14,513 nucleotides of DNA, from positions 1-14,513 of the forward strand of contig CAMPAX010000038.1 of assembly GCA_946633495.1 (NCBI GenBank), written 5' to 3'. The DNA comes from an uncultured Lachnospiraceae bacterium (lineage in GTDB: Bacteria; Bacillota; Clostridia; Lachnospirales; Lachnospiraceae). Below, piece after piece: positions 1 to 8,190 of this stretch. Both the position numbers and the translations under genes were made by a program. Numbering within the stretch: position 1 is the first letter of the stretch; each line of letters opens with the position of its first letter. A model generated the notes under the pieces. The model was not told the DNA's origin, ran no database searches, and saw nothing but the letters and a program-made list of their open reading frames with translations.

Positions 1-3000
1 GTCCGGTAACAGGCCCCGGAAATCGTTCGCTGAAATCCCTTTCCGATATGCTGAAGGGTAAGCAGGGACGTTTCCGTCAGAACCTGCTGGGTAAGCGTGT
101 TGACTATTCCGGTCGTTCGGTTATCGTAGTCGGACCGGAACTGAAAATCTATCAGTGCGGTCTTCCGAAGGAAATGGCTATCGAGCTTTTCAAACCTTTC
201 GTTATGAAGGAGCTGACAGCCCGCGGAATCGCAAATAACATCAAAGCAGCAAAGAAGAAGGTTGAGCGTCTGGATCCTCAGGTTTGGGATATCCTCGAGG
301 ACGTGATCAAAGAGCATCCGGTAATGCTGAACCGTGCGCCTACCCTGCACAGACTTGGTATTCAGGCATTTGAACCGATCCTTGTAGAAGGTAAGGCGAT
401 CAAGCTTCATCCGCTGGTATGTACCGCGTTCAATGCGGACTTCGACGGTGACCAGATGGCGGTGCACCTTCCGTTGTCCATGGAAGCACAGGCTGAGTGC
501 CGGTTCCTTCTGCTTTCACCGAATAACCTGCTGAAGCCTTCGGACGGTGGTGTAGTATCCGTTCCTTCACAGGATATGGTACTTGGTATTTATTACCTGA
601 CCAATGACAGATATCGTGAAGTGCCGTATGAAGAGGATGAGATCGTTCAGTCTTATCTTCTGGATGATGAGCACGAGAATATCGAGGCGCTGATCCGGGA
701 TGCGGAGGCAGGAAAGGTAGGTCCTACGGACAAGATCCGGATCCGTGTCATCAAAAAGTATTCTGAAAAGACAAAGATCACATTCTTTAAGAATATCGTC
801 AGCACGGTTCAGGATATGATCGGACGTAAGTTCAAGAGTATGAACCGGGCGCTGCTTGCTTATGAGAATAAGGAGATCACTCTGCAGCAGAATATTTATG
901 TAGAACGTTCTGCTACCGTTGCAGGAGAGCGGTATTCCGGAATGGTTGCAACGACTCTCGGAAAGCTGATCTTCAACGAGGTGATCCCTCAGGATCTTGG
1001 TTTCGTGGATCGTTCCGATCCGGCGCATGTTCTGGAGCCGGAGATCAATGTCCATGTTGACAAGAAGTGGCTGAAGAAGATCCTTGACAAATGCATTAAT
1101 ATCCATGGTGCAACCCGTACCGCTGAGGTGCTGGACGAAATAAAGGCCATGGGTTATAAGTACTCTACCTTGAGTGGTATGACGGTTTCCGCAGCGGATA
1201 TGACCGTTCCTGAGAATAAGCAGGAAGTGCTGGATAAGGCTCAGGATGTGGTTGATCAGATCACAGAATACTACAATATGGGCTTCCTGACGGAAGAAGA
1301 GCGTTATGATTCCATCATCAAGGCATGGCAGAAGGCGGATGATACTCTGACGGTTGCGTTGATGGACGGCCTGGATCGTTACAACAACATCAACATGATG
1401 GCTGATTCCGGTGCCCGTGGTTCCGAGAAGCAGATCAAGCAGCTGGTAGGTATGAGAGGCCTGGTTGCCGATACGGCAGGTAAGACCATTGAGCTTCCCA
1501 TCAAGTCCAACCTGCGTGAAGGTATGGGCGTTCTGGAGTATTTCCTGTCTGCGCATGGCGCACGTAAGGGCCTTACCGATACGGCGCTTCGTACCGCAGA
1601 CTCCGGTTATCTGACACGTCGTCTGGTTGATGTTTCACAGGATCTTATCATCCGTGAGACGGATTGCTGTGCGGATATGGATGAGAAGCCGGGCATTTAT
1701 GCATATGCATTCCGCAAGGAAGAGGCTGTGATCGAGTCCTTCCAGGAGCGTATCACAGGCCGGTATGCGGCTGTCAGTGTTTTCGACAAAGATGGAAATA
1801 TGCTCGTGAAGAAGAATCATATGATCACTCCGAAGCGGGCGGAAAATATCATGAAGTATGGCGTGGATGAGGATGGAAATCCCTTCACGGATCCTTATAC
1901 GGGAGAGGCAAGCATAGGCGCCAGGCTGAAGATCCGTTCCATTTTGACCTGTCGCTGTCACCTCGGCGTCTGCGCAAAGTGCTATGGAGCAAACATGGCA
2001 ACCGGACAGGCGGTACAGGTTGGTGAGGCAGTCGGTATCATCGCGGCTCAGTCCATCGGTGAGCCCGGTACACAGCTGACCATGAGAACCTTCCATACCG
2101 GTGGTGTGGCAGGTGGTGATATCACACAGGGTCTTCCTCGTGTCGAGGAGCTTTTTGAAGCACGGAAGCCGAAGGGTGTTGCCATCGTTTCCGAGATCAG
2201 CGGTACCGTACATATCACGGAAGCAAATGAGTCTCAAAAGCTGAGAACGGTTGAAGTGACCGATAACGCTAACGGAGAGGTGAAGGTATATCCGATTCCC
2301 TACGGTTCCAGGATCAAGGTGATCGACGGACAGGGGATTGAAGCCGGTGAAGAACTTACGGAAGGCTCCGTAAATCCCCATGATATCCTGCGGATCAAGG
2401 AAAGCGAAGGCATCCGTAAGGGCGAGGGCAAAGGAAAGGGCGTTGAAGCCGTACAGAATTATCTGATCGGTGAAGTTCAGCAGGTATACCGTGCACAGGG
2501 CGTTGAGATCAATGATAAGCACATCGAGATCATCGTTCGTCAGATGCTGAAAAAAGTCCGGATCGAAGATGGCGGTGATTCCGATTATCTTCCGGGAACC
2601 TTTGTGGATATTCTGGATGTGGATGAGATCAACGAATTCCTTCTTCTTGAGAACAAGCGGCCGGCAGAATACACGCAGGTACTGCTTGGTATCACGAAGG
2701 CATCTCTTGCAACCAACAGCTTCCTGTCTGCGGCATCCTTCCAGGAGACAACACGTGTTCTGACGGATGCGGCCATCAAGGGCAAGACGGACGACCTGAT
2801 CGGTCTGAAGGAAAATGTTCTGATCGGTAAACTGATCCCGGCCGGTACCGGTATGAAGCGGTATCGCTCCGTGAAACTGGATTCCGATGATATTGATCTG
2901 GAAAACCCTGAAGAAGTAACCTTTGATGATGATTCCTTCGATTATCAGACGGAATACGATTCCGAAGAGACCTCCGAAGACGGTTTGGTATCGGACGAAT

Positions 3001-3044
3001 CCCTTGCGGCTGAGGATGAAGGTACGGGGAGCAAAGAAGAGTAG
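1..3044 (+). CDS. rpoC: DNA-directed RNA polymerase subunit beta' (5' end missing)
   Basis: This is the largest catalytic subunit of RNA polymerase. The reading frame is open from base 3, so the gene enters from upstream; by comparison with family length roughly the first 300 residues (clamp zinc ribbon) are outside. Seen directly: the absolutely conserved NADFDGD motif at 432-452, whose three Asp bind the catalytic Mg2+; the second zinc site formed by Cys at 1665 and by the CRCHLGVCAKC segment starting at 1950; the bridge-helix region around GARGSEKQIKQ; and the trigger-loop stretch around GEPGTQLTMRTFHTGG. The last 58 residues are strongly acidic (24 Asp/Glu, 2 Lys) and look like a disordered tail. 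An internal ATG at 48 is not the start, because conserved residues (VTGPGNRSLKSLSD) precede it in frame. Stop TAG at 3042. It is followed by the rpsL promoter rather than by a strong terminator. Confidence 0.98.
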   Translation, partial: PVTGPGNRSLKSLSDMLKGKQGRFRQNLLGKRVDYSGRSVIVVGPELKIYQCGLPKEMAIELFKPFVMKELTARGIANNIKAAKKKVERLDPQVWDILEDVIKEHPVMLNRAPTLHRLGIQAFEPILVEGKAIKLHPLVCTAFNADFDGDQMAVHLPLSMEAQAECRFLLLSPNNLLKPSDGGVVSVPSQDMVLGIYYLTNDRYREVPYEEDEIVQSYLLDDEHENIEALIRDAEAGKVGPTDKIRIRVIKKYSEKTKITFFKNIVSTVQDMIGRKFKSMNRALLAYENKEITLQQNIYVERSATVAGERYSGMVATTLGKLIFNEVIPQDLGFVDRSDPAHVLEPEINVHVDKKWLKKILDKCINIHGATRTAEVLDEIKAMGYKYSTLSGMTVSAADMTVPENKQEVLDKAQDVVDQITEYYNMGFLTEEERYDSIIKAWQKADDTLTVALMDGLDRYNNINMMADSGARGSEKQIKQLVGMRGLVADTAGKTIELPIKSNLREGMGVLEYFLSAHGARKGLTDTALRTADSGYLTRRLVDVSQDLIIRETDCCADMDEKPGIYAYAFRKEEAVIESFQERITGRYAAVSVFDKDGNMLVKKNHMITPKRAENIMKYGVDEDGNPFTDPYTGEASIGARLKIRSILTCRCHLGVCAKCYGANMATGQAVQVGEAVGIIAAQSIGEPGTQLTMRTFHTGGVAGGDITQGLPRVEELFEARKPKGVAIVSEISGTVHITEANESQKLRTVEVTDNANGEVKVYPIPYGSRIKVIDGQGIEAGEELTEGSVNPHDILRIKESEGIRKGEGKGKGVEAVQNYLIGEVQQVYRAQGVEINDKHIEIIVRQMLKKVRIEDGGDSDYLPGTFVDILDVDEINEFLLLENKRPAEYTQVLLGITKASLATNSFLSAASFQETTRVLTDAAIKGKTDDLIGLKENVLIGKLIPAGTGMKRYRSVKLDSDDIDLENPEEVTFDDDSFDYQTEYDSEETSEDGLVSDESLAAEDEGTGSKEE

Positions 3045-3064
3045 ATGAAAACGTCAAAATCTTC

Positions 3065-3093
3065 TTGACACCCGGTTTTCATATGGATATAAT
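3065..3093 (+). promoter_or_regulatory. Perfect-consensus sigma-A promoter of rpsL/str operon
   Basis: TTGACA at 3065-3070, a 17-base spacer, and TATAAT at 3088-3093 match the housekeeping consensus at all 12 positions. The predicted start of transcription is about 3100, giving rpsL a leader of about 115 bases. It begins only 20 bases after the rpoC stop codon. Confidence 0.9.
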
Positions 3094-3096
3094 ATT

Positions 3097-3123
3097 AAGG
3101 CATGCGTGAACAACGCATGCCTT
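3097..3123 (+). other. 11-bp hairpin at the predicted 5' end of the rpsL transcript
   Basis: Bases 3097-3107 pair perfectly with 3113-3123 around a 5-base loop (GAACA). Only a short TTTAT follows, so as a terminator for rpoC read-through it would be weak. Transcripts starting near 3100 would begin inside the left arm, so the same hairpin would cap the rpsL mRNA. Which role dominates cannot be decided from sequence. Confidence 0.6.
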
Positions 3124-3143
3124 TATCCGTGTGCAAAGGTAAA

Positions 3144-3181
3144 TGCCGGTTTTTCCGGTAGATTGCCGGGGACTGGCCCCG
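3144..3181 (+). promoter_or_regulatory. rpsL leader hairpins
   Basis: Two further short hairpins lie before the rpsL ribosome binding site. Bases 3144-3149 pair with 3155-3160 around a T5 loop, and 3167-3171 pair with 3177-3181 (5 GC pairs). CCGG at 3155-3158 could instead pair with CCGG at 3166-3169, so alternative folds are possible. A regulatory role is inference only. Confidence 0.35.
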
Positions 3182-3215
3182 TGCATGCGAGAATTTTTAA
3201 GAAGGAGGTGAAATC

Positions 3216-3635
3216 ATGCCTACATTTAACCAGTTAGTAAGAAAGGGAAGAGAGACTGCTGCAAAGAAGTCCAAGGCTCCGGCTCTCCAGAGAAGCTTCA
3301 ACTCTCTGAGAAAGAGACCGATGACCCAGAGCTCTCCTCAGAAGAGAGGTGTATGTACTGCTGTAAAGACCGCTACACCGAAGAAGCCGAACTCAGCTCT
3401 TCGTAAGATCGCCAGAGTTCGTCTTTCCAACGGTATCGAGGTTACAAGCTACATCCCCGGTGAGGGCCACAATCTTCAGGAACACTCTGTTGTTCTGATC
3501 CGTGGTGGTAGAGTAAGGGACCTTCCTGGTACCAGATATCACATCATCCGTGGTACTCTGGATACTGCAGGTGTTGGTAAGAGACGTCAGGCACGTTCAA
3601 AGTATGGTGCTAAGCGTCCGAAGGATGCGAAATAA
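3216..3635 (+). CDS. rpsL: 30S ribosomal protein S12
   Basis: S12 lies at the decoding centre of the small subunit and controls tRNA selection accuracy. The 139-residue product has the family hallmarks TPKKPNSALRK, the GGRV-DLPG loop with the aspartate (D102) that RimO methylthiolates in many bacteria, and the ARSKYGAKRPK tail. The N-terminal half carries the insertion seen in Gram-positive S12, so the first streptomycin-site lysine is K56. The second streptomycin-site position, normally Lys in GGRVKDLPG, is Arg here (R101, codon AGG at 3516-3518). The start is fixed by AAGGAGGTG at 3202-3210, 5 bases before ATG. First gene after the consensus promoter; rpsG follows after 209 bases. Confidence 0.98.
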   Translation: MPTFNQLVRKGRETAAKKSKAPALQRSFNSLRKRPMTQSSPQKRGVCTAVKTATPKKPNSALRKIARVRLSNGIEVTSYIPGEGHNLQEHSVVLIRGGRVRDLPGTRYHIIRGTLDTAGVGKRRQARSKYGAKRPKDAK

Positions 3636-3844
3636 CGTGAAGCAATCCATACAAACACAGTTAGTCTCACGTGAGGGCTGTTAAGTTAATCAATGAAAAG
3701 ACGGAACAGCTCCGAAGTGCTGGTTATGGCATGATTTTATTCATACTGACAGCACGAACACATGACCGTCGACCGCTTATATCTGCGGTCGGCAGGAAGA
3801 CTGTGAGTACCTAAGAATTAATTATTATTAAGGAGGGAAGAACC
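3636..3844 (+). promoter_or_regulatory. Structured rpsL-rpsG intercistronic region, candidate S7 autoregulatory site
   Basis: This 209-base gap is long for adjacent str-operon genes. It contains a hairpin with GTGCTG (3717-3722) pairing to CAGCAC (3750-3755) and an inner helix (3723-3728 with 3742-3746, one bulge), and a second hairpin of 9 pairs (3768-3776 with 3785-3793, one GU). Neither is followed by a T-run, so they are not terminators, and I see no convincing promoter. In Escherichia coli S7 represses its own translation by binding the rpsL-rpsG spacer; an equivalent role here is inference from position and structure. Confidence 0.45.
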
Positions 3845-4315
3845 GTGCCACGTAAAGGACATATCGTAAAGCGGGACGTACTTGCGGACCCGATTTACAA
3901 TAACAAAGTGGTTACGCGTCTTATCAACAACATCATGTTGGATGGTAAGAAGGGTGTAGCCCAGAAGATCGTATACGGCGCATTTGACCGTATCAAAGAG
4001 CAGACCGGCAAGGATCCGATCGAGGTATTTGAAGCGGCTATGAACAATGTTATGCCGTTGCTCGAGGTTAAGGCACGCCGTATCGGTGGTGCCACCTATC
4101 AGGTGCCGATCGATGTACGTCCGGATCGTAGACAGACATTAGGTCTCCGTTGGCTTACCTTTTTCTCACGCAAGAGAACAGAGAAGACCATGGAAGAGCG
4201 TCTGGCATCCGAACTGATCGATGCTTCGAACAACACGGGCGCATCTGTAAAGCGTAAAGAAGAGATGCACCGCATGGCAGAGGCAAACAAAGCGTTTGCA
4301 CACTACAAGTTCTAA
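3845..4315 (+). CDS. rpsG: 30S ribosomal protein S7
   Basis: S7 nucleates assembly of the 30S head by binding the 3' domain of 16S rRNA and lines the E-site. The product is 156 residues, the normal length. It shows the conserved blocks DGKKG, VEVK/LEVKARRIGGATYQVP, VRPDRR and the C-terminal HRMAEANKAFAHYKF. The start codon is GTG at 3845, chosen because AAGGAGGG ends 7 bases upstream and because the translated PRKGHIVKRDVL matches the family N-terminus with no in-frame ATG nearby. Second gene of the str operon, 66 bases ahead of fusA, and probably co-transcribed with rpsL. Use of GTG could limit translation relative to rpsL. Confidence 0.98.
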   Translation: MPRKGHIVKRDVLADPIYNNKVVTRLINNIMLDGKKGVAQKIVYGAFDRIKEQTGKDPIEVFEAAMNNVMPLLEVKARRIGGATYQVPIDVRPDRRQTLGLRWLTFFSRKRTEKTMEERLASELIDASNNTGASVKRKEEMHRMAEANKAFAHYKF

Positions 4316-4381
4316 TGCTCCTGCTTTTTCATGCTGTTGGAGCTTTGAGCGTTCAAATATCAAGATAAGGAGGAAAAAGCC

Positions 4382-6538
4382 TTGGCTGCTGCAACTGGAA
4401 GAGAGTATCCTCTGGCTCAGACACGTAATATCGGTATCATGGCACATATTGATGCCGGTAAGACAACTCTGACCGAGAGAATTCTTTATTATACAGGTGT
4501 AAACTACAAGATCGGCGAGACCTACGAAGGCACTGCTACCATGGACTGGATGGAGCAGGAGCAGGAGCGTGGTATCACCATCACTTCCGCTGCGACTACC
4601 TGCCACTGGACTGTGCAGGAGCAGACAAAGCCGAAGAAGGGCGCACTTGAGCATCGTATCAACATTATCGATACTCCGGGCCACGTTGACTTCACTGTTG
4701 AAGTTGAGCGTTCCCTGCGTGTTCTGGACGGTGCTGTCGGCGTGTTTGATGCAAAGGGCGGTGTTGAGCCCCAGTCTGAGAACGTATGGCGTCAGGCGGA
4801 CACCTATCACGTACCGAGAATGGCATTCGTCAATAAGATGGATATCCTTGGTGCAAACTTCTACAATACCGTAGATGAGATTCGTACACGTCTCGGCAAG
4901 AAGCCGGTCGTTGTAAACATCCCCATCGGCAAGGAAGATTATTTCCAGGGAATCATTGACCTTTTTGAGATGAAGGCTTATATCTACAATGATTCCAAGG
5001 GTGAAGATATCTCCGTTACCGAGATCCCGGATGATATGAAAGAGCAGGCTGAAAAGTTCCATACGGAGCTGGTAGAGGCATGCTGCGATTTTGATGAAGA
5101 ACTGATGATGATGTATCTGGATGGCGAGGAGCCGTCTGTAGACCAGCTGAAGGCTGCTCTTCGCAGCGCTACCTGTGCTGCTATCGATACACCAGCAGGA
5201 GAGAAGGAGCGTGTCGTTCCGGTTCTCTGCGGTTCCGCTCATCAGAACAAGGGTATCCAGAAGCTTCTGGATGCTATCGTTGAGTTCATGCCCGCGCCGA
5301 CGGATATCCCTGACATCAAGGGTACCGATCTGCACGGTGAAGAAATCACAAAGAAATCTGCCGACGATGAACCGTTCTCCGCTCTTGCATTCAAGATCGC
5401 TACGGATCCGTTCGTTGGTAAGCTTGCATTTATCCGTGTTTACTCCGGTAAGCTGAATTCCGGTTCCTACGTGCTGAATGCTACAAAGGGACATAAGGAG
5501 CGTGTCGGACGTATCCTTCAGATGCATGCGAATAAGAGACAGGAGATCCCGACTGTATACTGCGGCGATATCGCAGCCGTTGTAGGTCTGAAGAACACCA
5601 CCACAGGTGATACGATCTGCGACGATCAGCATCCGGTAATCCTGGAGTCCATGGAATTCCCGGATCCGGTTATCGAGCTTGCAATCGAGCCGAAGACCAA
5701 GGATGGTCAGGACAAGCTTGTTGATGCTCTGACCAAGCTGGCAGAAGAGGATCCGACTTTCAAGACACATACAAATGTTGAAACCGGACAGACCATTATC
5801 GCAGGTATGGGCGAGCTCCATCTGGAGATCATCGTAGACCGTCTGCTTCGTGAGTTCAAGGTTGAGGCAAATGTAGGTGCACCTCAGGTTTCCTACAAGG
5901 AGACTTTCACAAAGGCTGTGGACGTAGATTCCAAGTACGTAAAGCAGTCCGGTGGTCGTGGACAGTACGGTCATTGTAAAGTGAAGTTCGAGCCTATGGA
6001 TCCGAACGGAGAAGAGACCTTTAAGTTCGAATCTACCGTAGTCGGCGGTAACATTCCGAAGGAATATATCCCGGCCATCGGTGAAGGTATCGAGGAGGCT
6101 TGCGGAGCCGGTATCCTTGGTGGATTCCCGGTACTCGGCGTATCTGCAAATGTATATGATGGTTCTTACCATGAAGTCGATTCTTCTGAAATGGCATTCC
6201 ACATCGCCGGATCCATGGCGTTCAAGGAAGCTATGCAGAAGGGCAATCCGGTACTTCTTGAGCCGATCATGAAGGTTGAGGTTACGATGCCCGCTGATTA
6301 CATGGGCGATGTTATCGGTGACCTGAACTCTCGTCGTGGTCGTGTCGAGGGTATGGAGGATGTAGGTAACGGAAAGCTTGTAAAGGCTTACGTTCCGCTG
6401 GCAGAGATGTTCGGCTATTCTACAGATCTTCGTTCCAAGACACAGGGACGTGGAAACTACTCCATGTTCTTTGAACGTTACGAGCAGTGCCCGAAGTCTG
6501 TTCAGGAAAAAGTGCTTTCCAGCAAAGGTGGAAAGTAA
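4382..6538 (+). CDS. fusA: Translation elongation factor G
   Basis: EF-G is the cytosolic GTPase that drives translocation of tRNA and mRNA and, with RRF, splits ribosomes for recycling. The product is 718 residues, slightly above the usual 690-705. GTPase motifs are clear: AHIDAGKTT (P-loop, about residues 21-29), RGITI switch region, DTPGH (residues 97-101) and NKMD (151-154). Domains II to V follow, with the GMGELHLE and SGGRGQYGHCKV segments and the conserved SRRGRVEGM block of domain V. The start codon is TTG at 4382, supported by AAGGAGG at 4367-4373 and by the family N-terminus GREYPL-RNIGIMAHIDAGKTT; the first in-frame ATG would remove part of the G domain. No terminator separates it from tuf, but tuf has its own promoter. 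Confidence 0.98.
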   Translation: MAAATGREYPLAQTRNIGIMAHIDAGKTTLTERILYYTGVNYKIGETYEGTATMDWMEQEQERGITITSAATTCHWTVQEQTKPKKGALEHRINIIDTPGHVDFTVEVERSLRVLDGAVGVFDAKGGVEPQSENVWRQADTYHVPRMAFVNKMDILGANFYNTVDEIRTRLGKKPVVVNIPIGKEDYFQGIIDLFEMKAYIYNDSKGEDISVTEIPDDMKEQAEKFHTELVEACCDFDEELMMMYLDGEEPSVDQLKAALRSATCAAIDTPAGEKERVVPVLCGSAHQNKGIQKLLDAIVEFMPAPTDIPDIKGTDLHGEEITKKSADDEPFSALAFKIATDPFVGKLAFIRVYSGKLNSGSYVLNATKGHKERVGRILQMHANKRQEIPTVYCGDIAAVVGLKNTTTGDTICDDQHPVILESMEFPDPVIELAIEPKTKDGQDKLVDALTKLAEEDPTFKTHTNVETGQTIIAGMGELHLEIIVDRLLREFKVEANVGAPQVSYKETFTKAVDVDSKYVKQSGGRGQYGHCKVKFEPMDPNGEETFKFESTVVGGNIPKEYIPAIGEGIEEACGAGILGGFPVLGVSANVYDGSYHEVDSSEMAFHIAGSMAFKEAMQKGNPVLLEPIMKVEVTMPADYMGDVIGDLNSRRGRVEGMEDVGNGKLVKAYVPLAEMFGYSTDLRSKTQGRGNYSMFFERYEQCPKSVQEKVLSSKGGK

Positions 6539-6594
6539 CAGATAAACCGGCTTCGTGTTATACTATGAGTATCATAAGAAATAGTGAAAAATAC

Positions 6595-6623
6595 TTGAAA
6601 TCATAGGCGTTTTTTACTATAAT
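6595..6623 (+). promoter_or_regulatory. Strong sigma-A promoter of tuf
   Basis: TTGAAA at 6595-6600, a 17-base spacer and TATAAT at 6618-6623 give an 11 of 12 match to consensus. The predicted start is near 6630, leaving a leader of about 70 bases to the tuf ATG. This allows EF-Tu to be made in excess of EF-G. Confidence 0.88.
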
Positions 6624-6700
6624 TGCATTTAGGTTGCATAAACGACCCCGGGTTACAGATACCTGAAACAGGGGAGAAATTCTAAGGAGGAATTTTTGAA

Positions 6701-7888
6701 ATGGCAAAGGCTAAATTCGAAAGAAACAAACCGCATGTAAACATCGGTACCATCGGTCACGTTGACCATGGTAAGACAACTCTGACCGCAGCTATCACAA
6801 AGGTACTTTCCGAGCGTGTAGCAGGTAATGCGGCAGTTGATTTCGCTAACATTGATAAGGCTCCGGAAGAGAGAGAGCGTGGTATCACAATTTCTACCGC
6901 ACACGTTGAGTATGAGACAGAGAATCGTCACTATGCTCACGTTGACTGCCCGGGCCATGCTGACTACGTTAAGAACATGATCACAGGTGCAGCTCAGATG
7001 GATGGCGCTATCCTCGTAGTAGCAGCTACCGACGGCGTTATGGCTCAGACAAGAGAGCACATCCTGCTGGCTCGTCAGGTTAACGTTCCTTACATCATCG
7101 TATTCCTGAACAAGTGCGATATGGTTGATGATGATGAGCTGATCGAGCTCGTTGAGATGGAAGTAACCGAAGCTCTTGAGGAGTATGGTTTCGAGGGCTG
7201 CCCGATCGTTAAGGGTTCCGCTCTTCAGGCTCTGGAGCATCCGGAAGGAGAATGGGGCGACAAGATTATGGAGCTCATGAAGACGGTTGATGAGTACATC
7301 CCGACTCCGGAGCGTGATACAGATAAGCCGTTCCTGATGCCTGTAGAGGACGTATTCACCATCACAGGTCGTGGTACTGTTGCTACCGGCCGTGTTGAGC
7401 GTGGTACTCTGAAGCTGAATGAGCCCCTTGAGATCCTTGGTATCAAGGAAGAGAAGCTGAATACCGTTGTAACCGGTATCGAGATGTTCCGTAAGCTGCT
7501 TGATCAGGCACAGGCCGGTGATAACATCGGTGCGCTGCTTCGTGGTATCAACCGTGATCAGGTTGAGAAGGGACAGGTTCTGGCTAAGCCCGGTACCGTA
7601 ACCTGCCACAAGAAGTTTACTGCTCAGGTATACGTACTGACAAAGGACGAGGGTGGTCGTCATACACCGTTCTTCAACAACTATCGTCCGCAGTTCTATT
7701 TCCGTACAACAGACGTAACAGGTGTCTGCAACCTGCCGGCTGGTACAGAGATGTGCATGCCTGGTGATAACGTTGAGATGAGCATCGAGCTGATCCACCC
7801 GGTTGCTATGGAGTCCGGTCTTCGTTTCGCTATCCGTGAGGGTGGTAGAACTGTAGGTTCCGGTTCCGTTGTTACCATCATTGAGTAA
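6701..7888 (+). CDS. tuf: Translation elongation factor Tu
   Basis: EF-Tu carries aminoacyl-tRNA to the ribosomal A-site as a GTP complex and is usually the most abundant cytosolic protein. The 395-residue product is full length. Visible motifs are GHVDHGKTT (P-loop, residues 19-27), RGITI switch I, DCPGH (switch II), NKCD and SAL for guanine recognition, and the domain II/III hallmarks TGRGTVATGRVERG and GGRHTPFFNNYRPQFYFRTTDVTG. Start ATG is set by TAAGGAGG at 6683-6690, 10 bases upstream. It can be read from the str operon promoter and from its own promoter at 6595. The gene ends in a strong terminator and the S10 operon does not follow within the window. Confidence 0.99.
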   Translation: MAKAKFERNKPHVNIGTIGHVDHGKTTLTAAITKVLSERVAGNAAVDFANIDKAPEERERGITISTAHVEYETENRHYAHVDCPGHADYVKNMITGAAQMDGAILVVAATDGVMAQTREHILLARQVNVPYIIVFLNKCDMVDDDELIELVEMEVTEALEEYGFEGCPIVKGSALQALEHPEGEWGDKIMELMKTVDEYIPTPERDTDKPFLMPVEDVFTITGRGTVATGRVERGTLKLNEPLEILGIKEEKLNTVVTGIEMFRKLLDQAQAGDNIGALLRGINRDQVEKGQVLAKPGTVTCHKKFTAQVYVLTKDEGGRHTPFFNNYRPQFYFRTTDVTGVCNLPAGTEMCMPGDNVEMSIELIHPVAMESGLRFAIREGGRTVGSGSVVTIIE

Positions 7889-7945
7889 TTAAACCTCATG
7901 TATTCTACGTGAGTTACTGATTGAAATAACACGAAAGTTGTTATA

Positions 7946-7987
7946 GAAAGAGCGCAGTACAGGGTTTCCTGTATCTGCGCTCTTTTC
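7946..7987 (+). terminator. Intrinsic terminator of tuf / str operon
   Basis: AAAGAGCGCAG (7947-7957) pairs with CTGCGCTCTTT (7975-7985), and TACAGG (7958-7963) with CCTGTA (7968-7973), around a GTTT loop; one T (7974) is bulged. The 3' arm runs into TCTTTTCTGT. The long GC-rich stem with a T-rich tail is a strong Rho-independent signal. Confidence 0.92.
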
Positions 7988-8085
7988 TGTTGGTCTGCCA
8001 GCTACGCTGAGGATTTTTGTTCTGTGCTATCGGTGTAAGTGGGCAAGCATTCGGTCCGGTTATTTGAGAGACGCTATACTGGTCA

Positions 8086-8099
8086 TGATCTGCAGATCA
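8086..8099. repeat. Perfect 14-bp palindrome
   Basis: TGATCTGCAGATCA is identical on both strands. It could be a dimeric protein-binding site or chance; nothing nearby is transcribed from it in an obvious way. Confidence 0.5.
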
Positions 8100-8190
8100 A
8101 AAGATTCATCTGCTATGAAGTTCAGTCCATTCCATACGGGAATGGAAGCGCCGCAGGATGTTTTTGCCCTTAGAAGAAGGGTTAATGAAC

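Noticed and set aside
4166..6202. 678-codon open frame on the minus strand opposite fusA, and similar long ones opposite rpoC (567-1556) and tuf (6653-7798)
   Set aside because: They lie fully antisense to highly conserved genes, show no recognisable family or ribosome binding site, and arise from the codon bias of the + strand genes.
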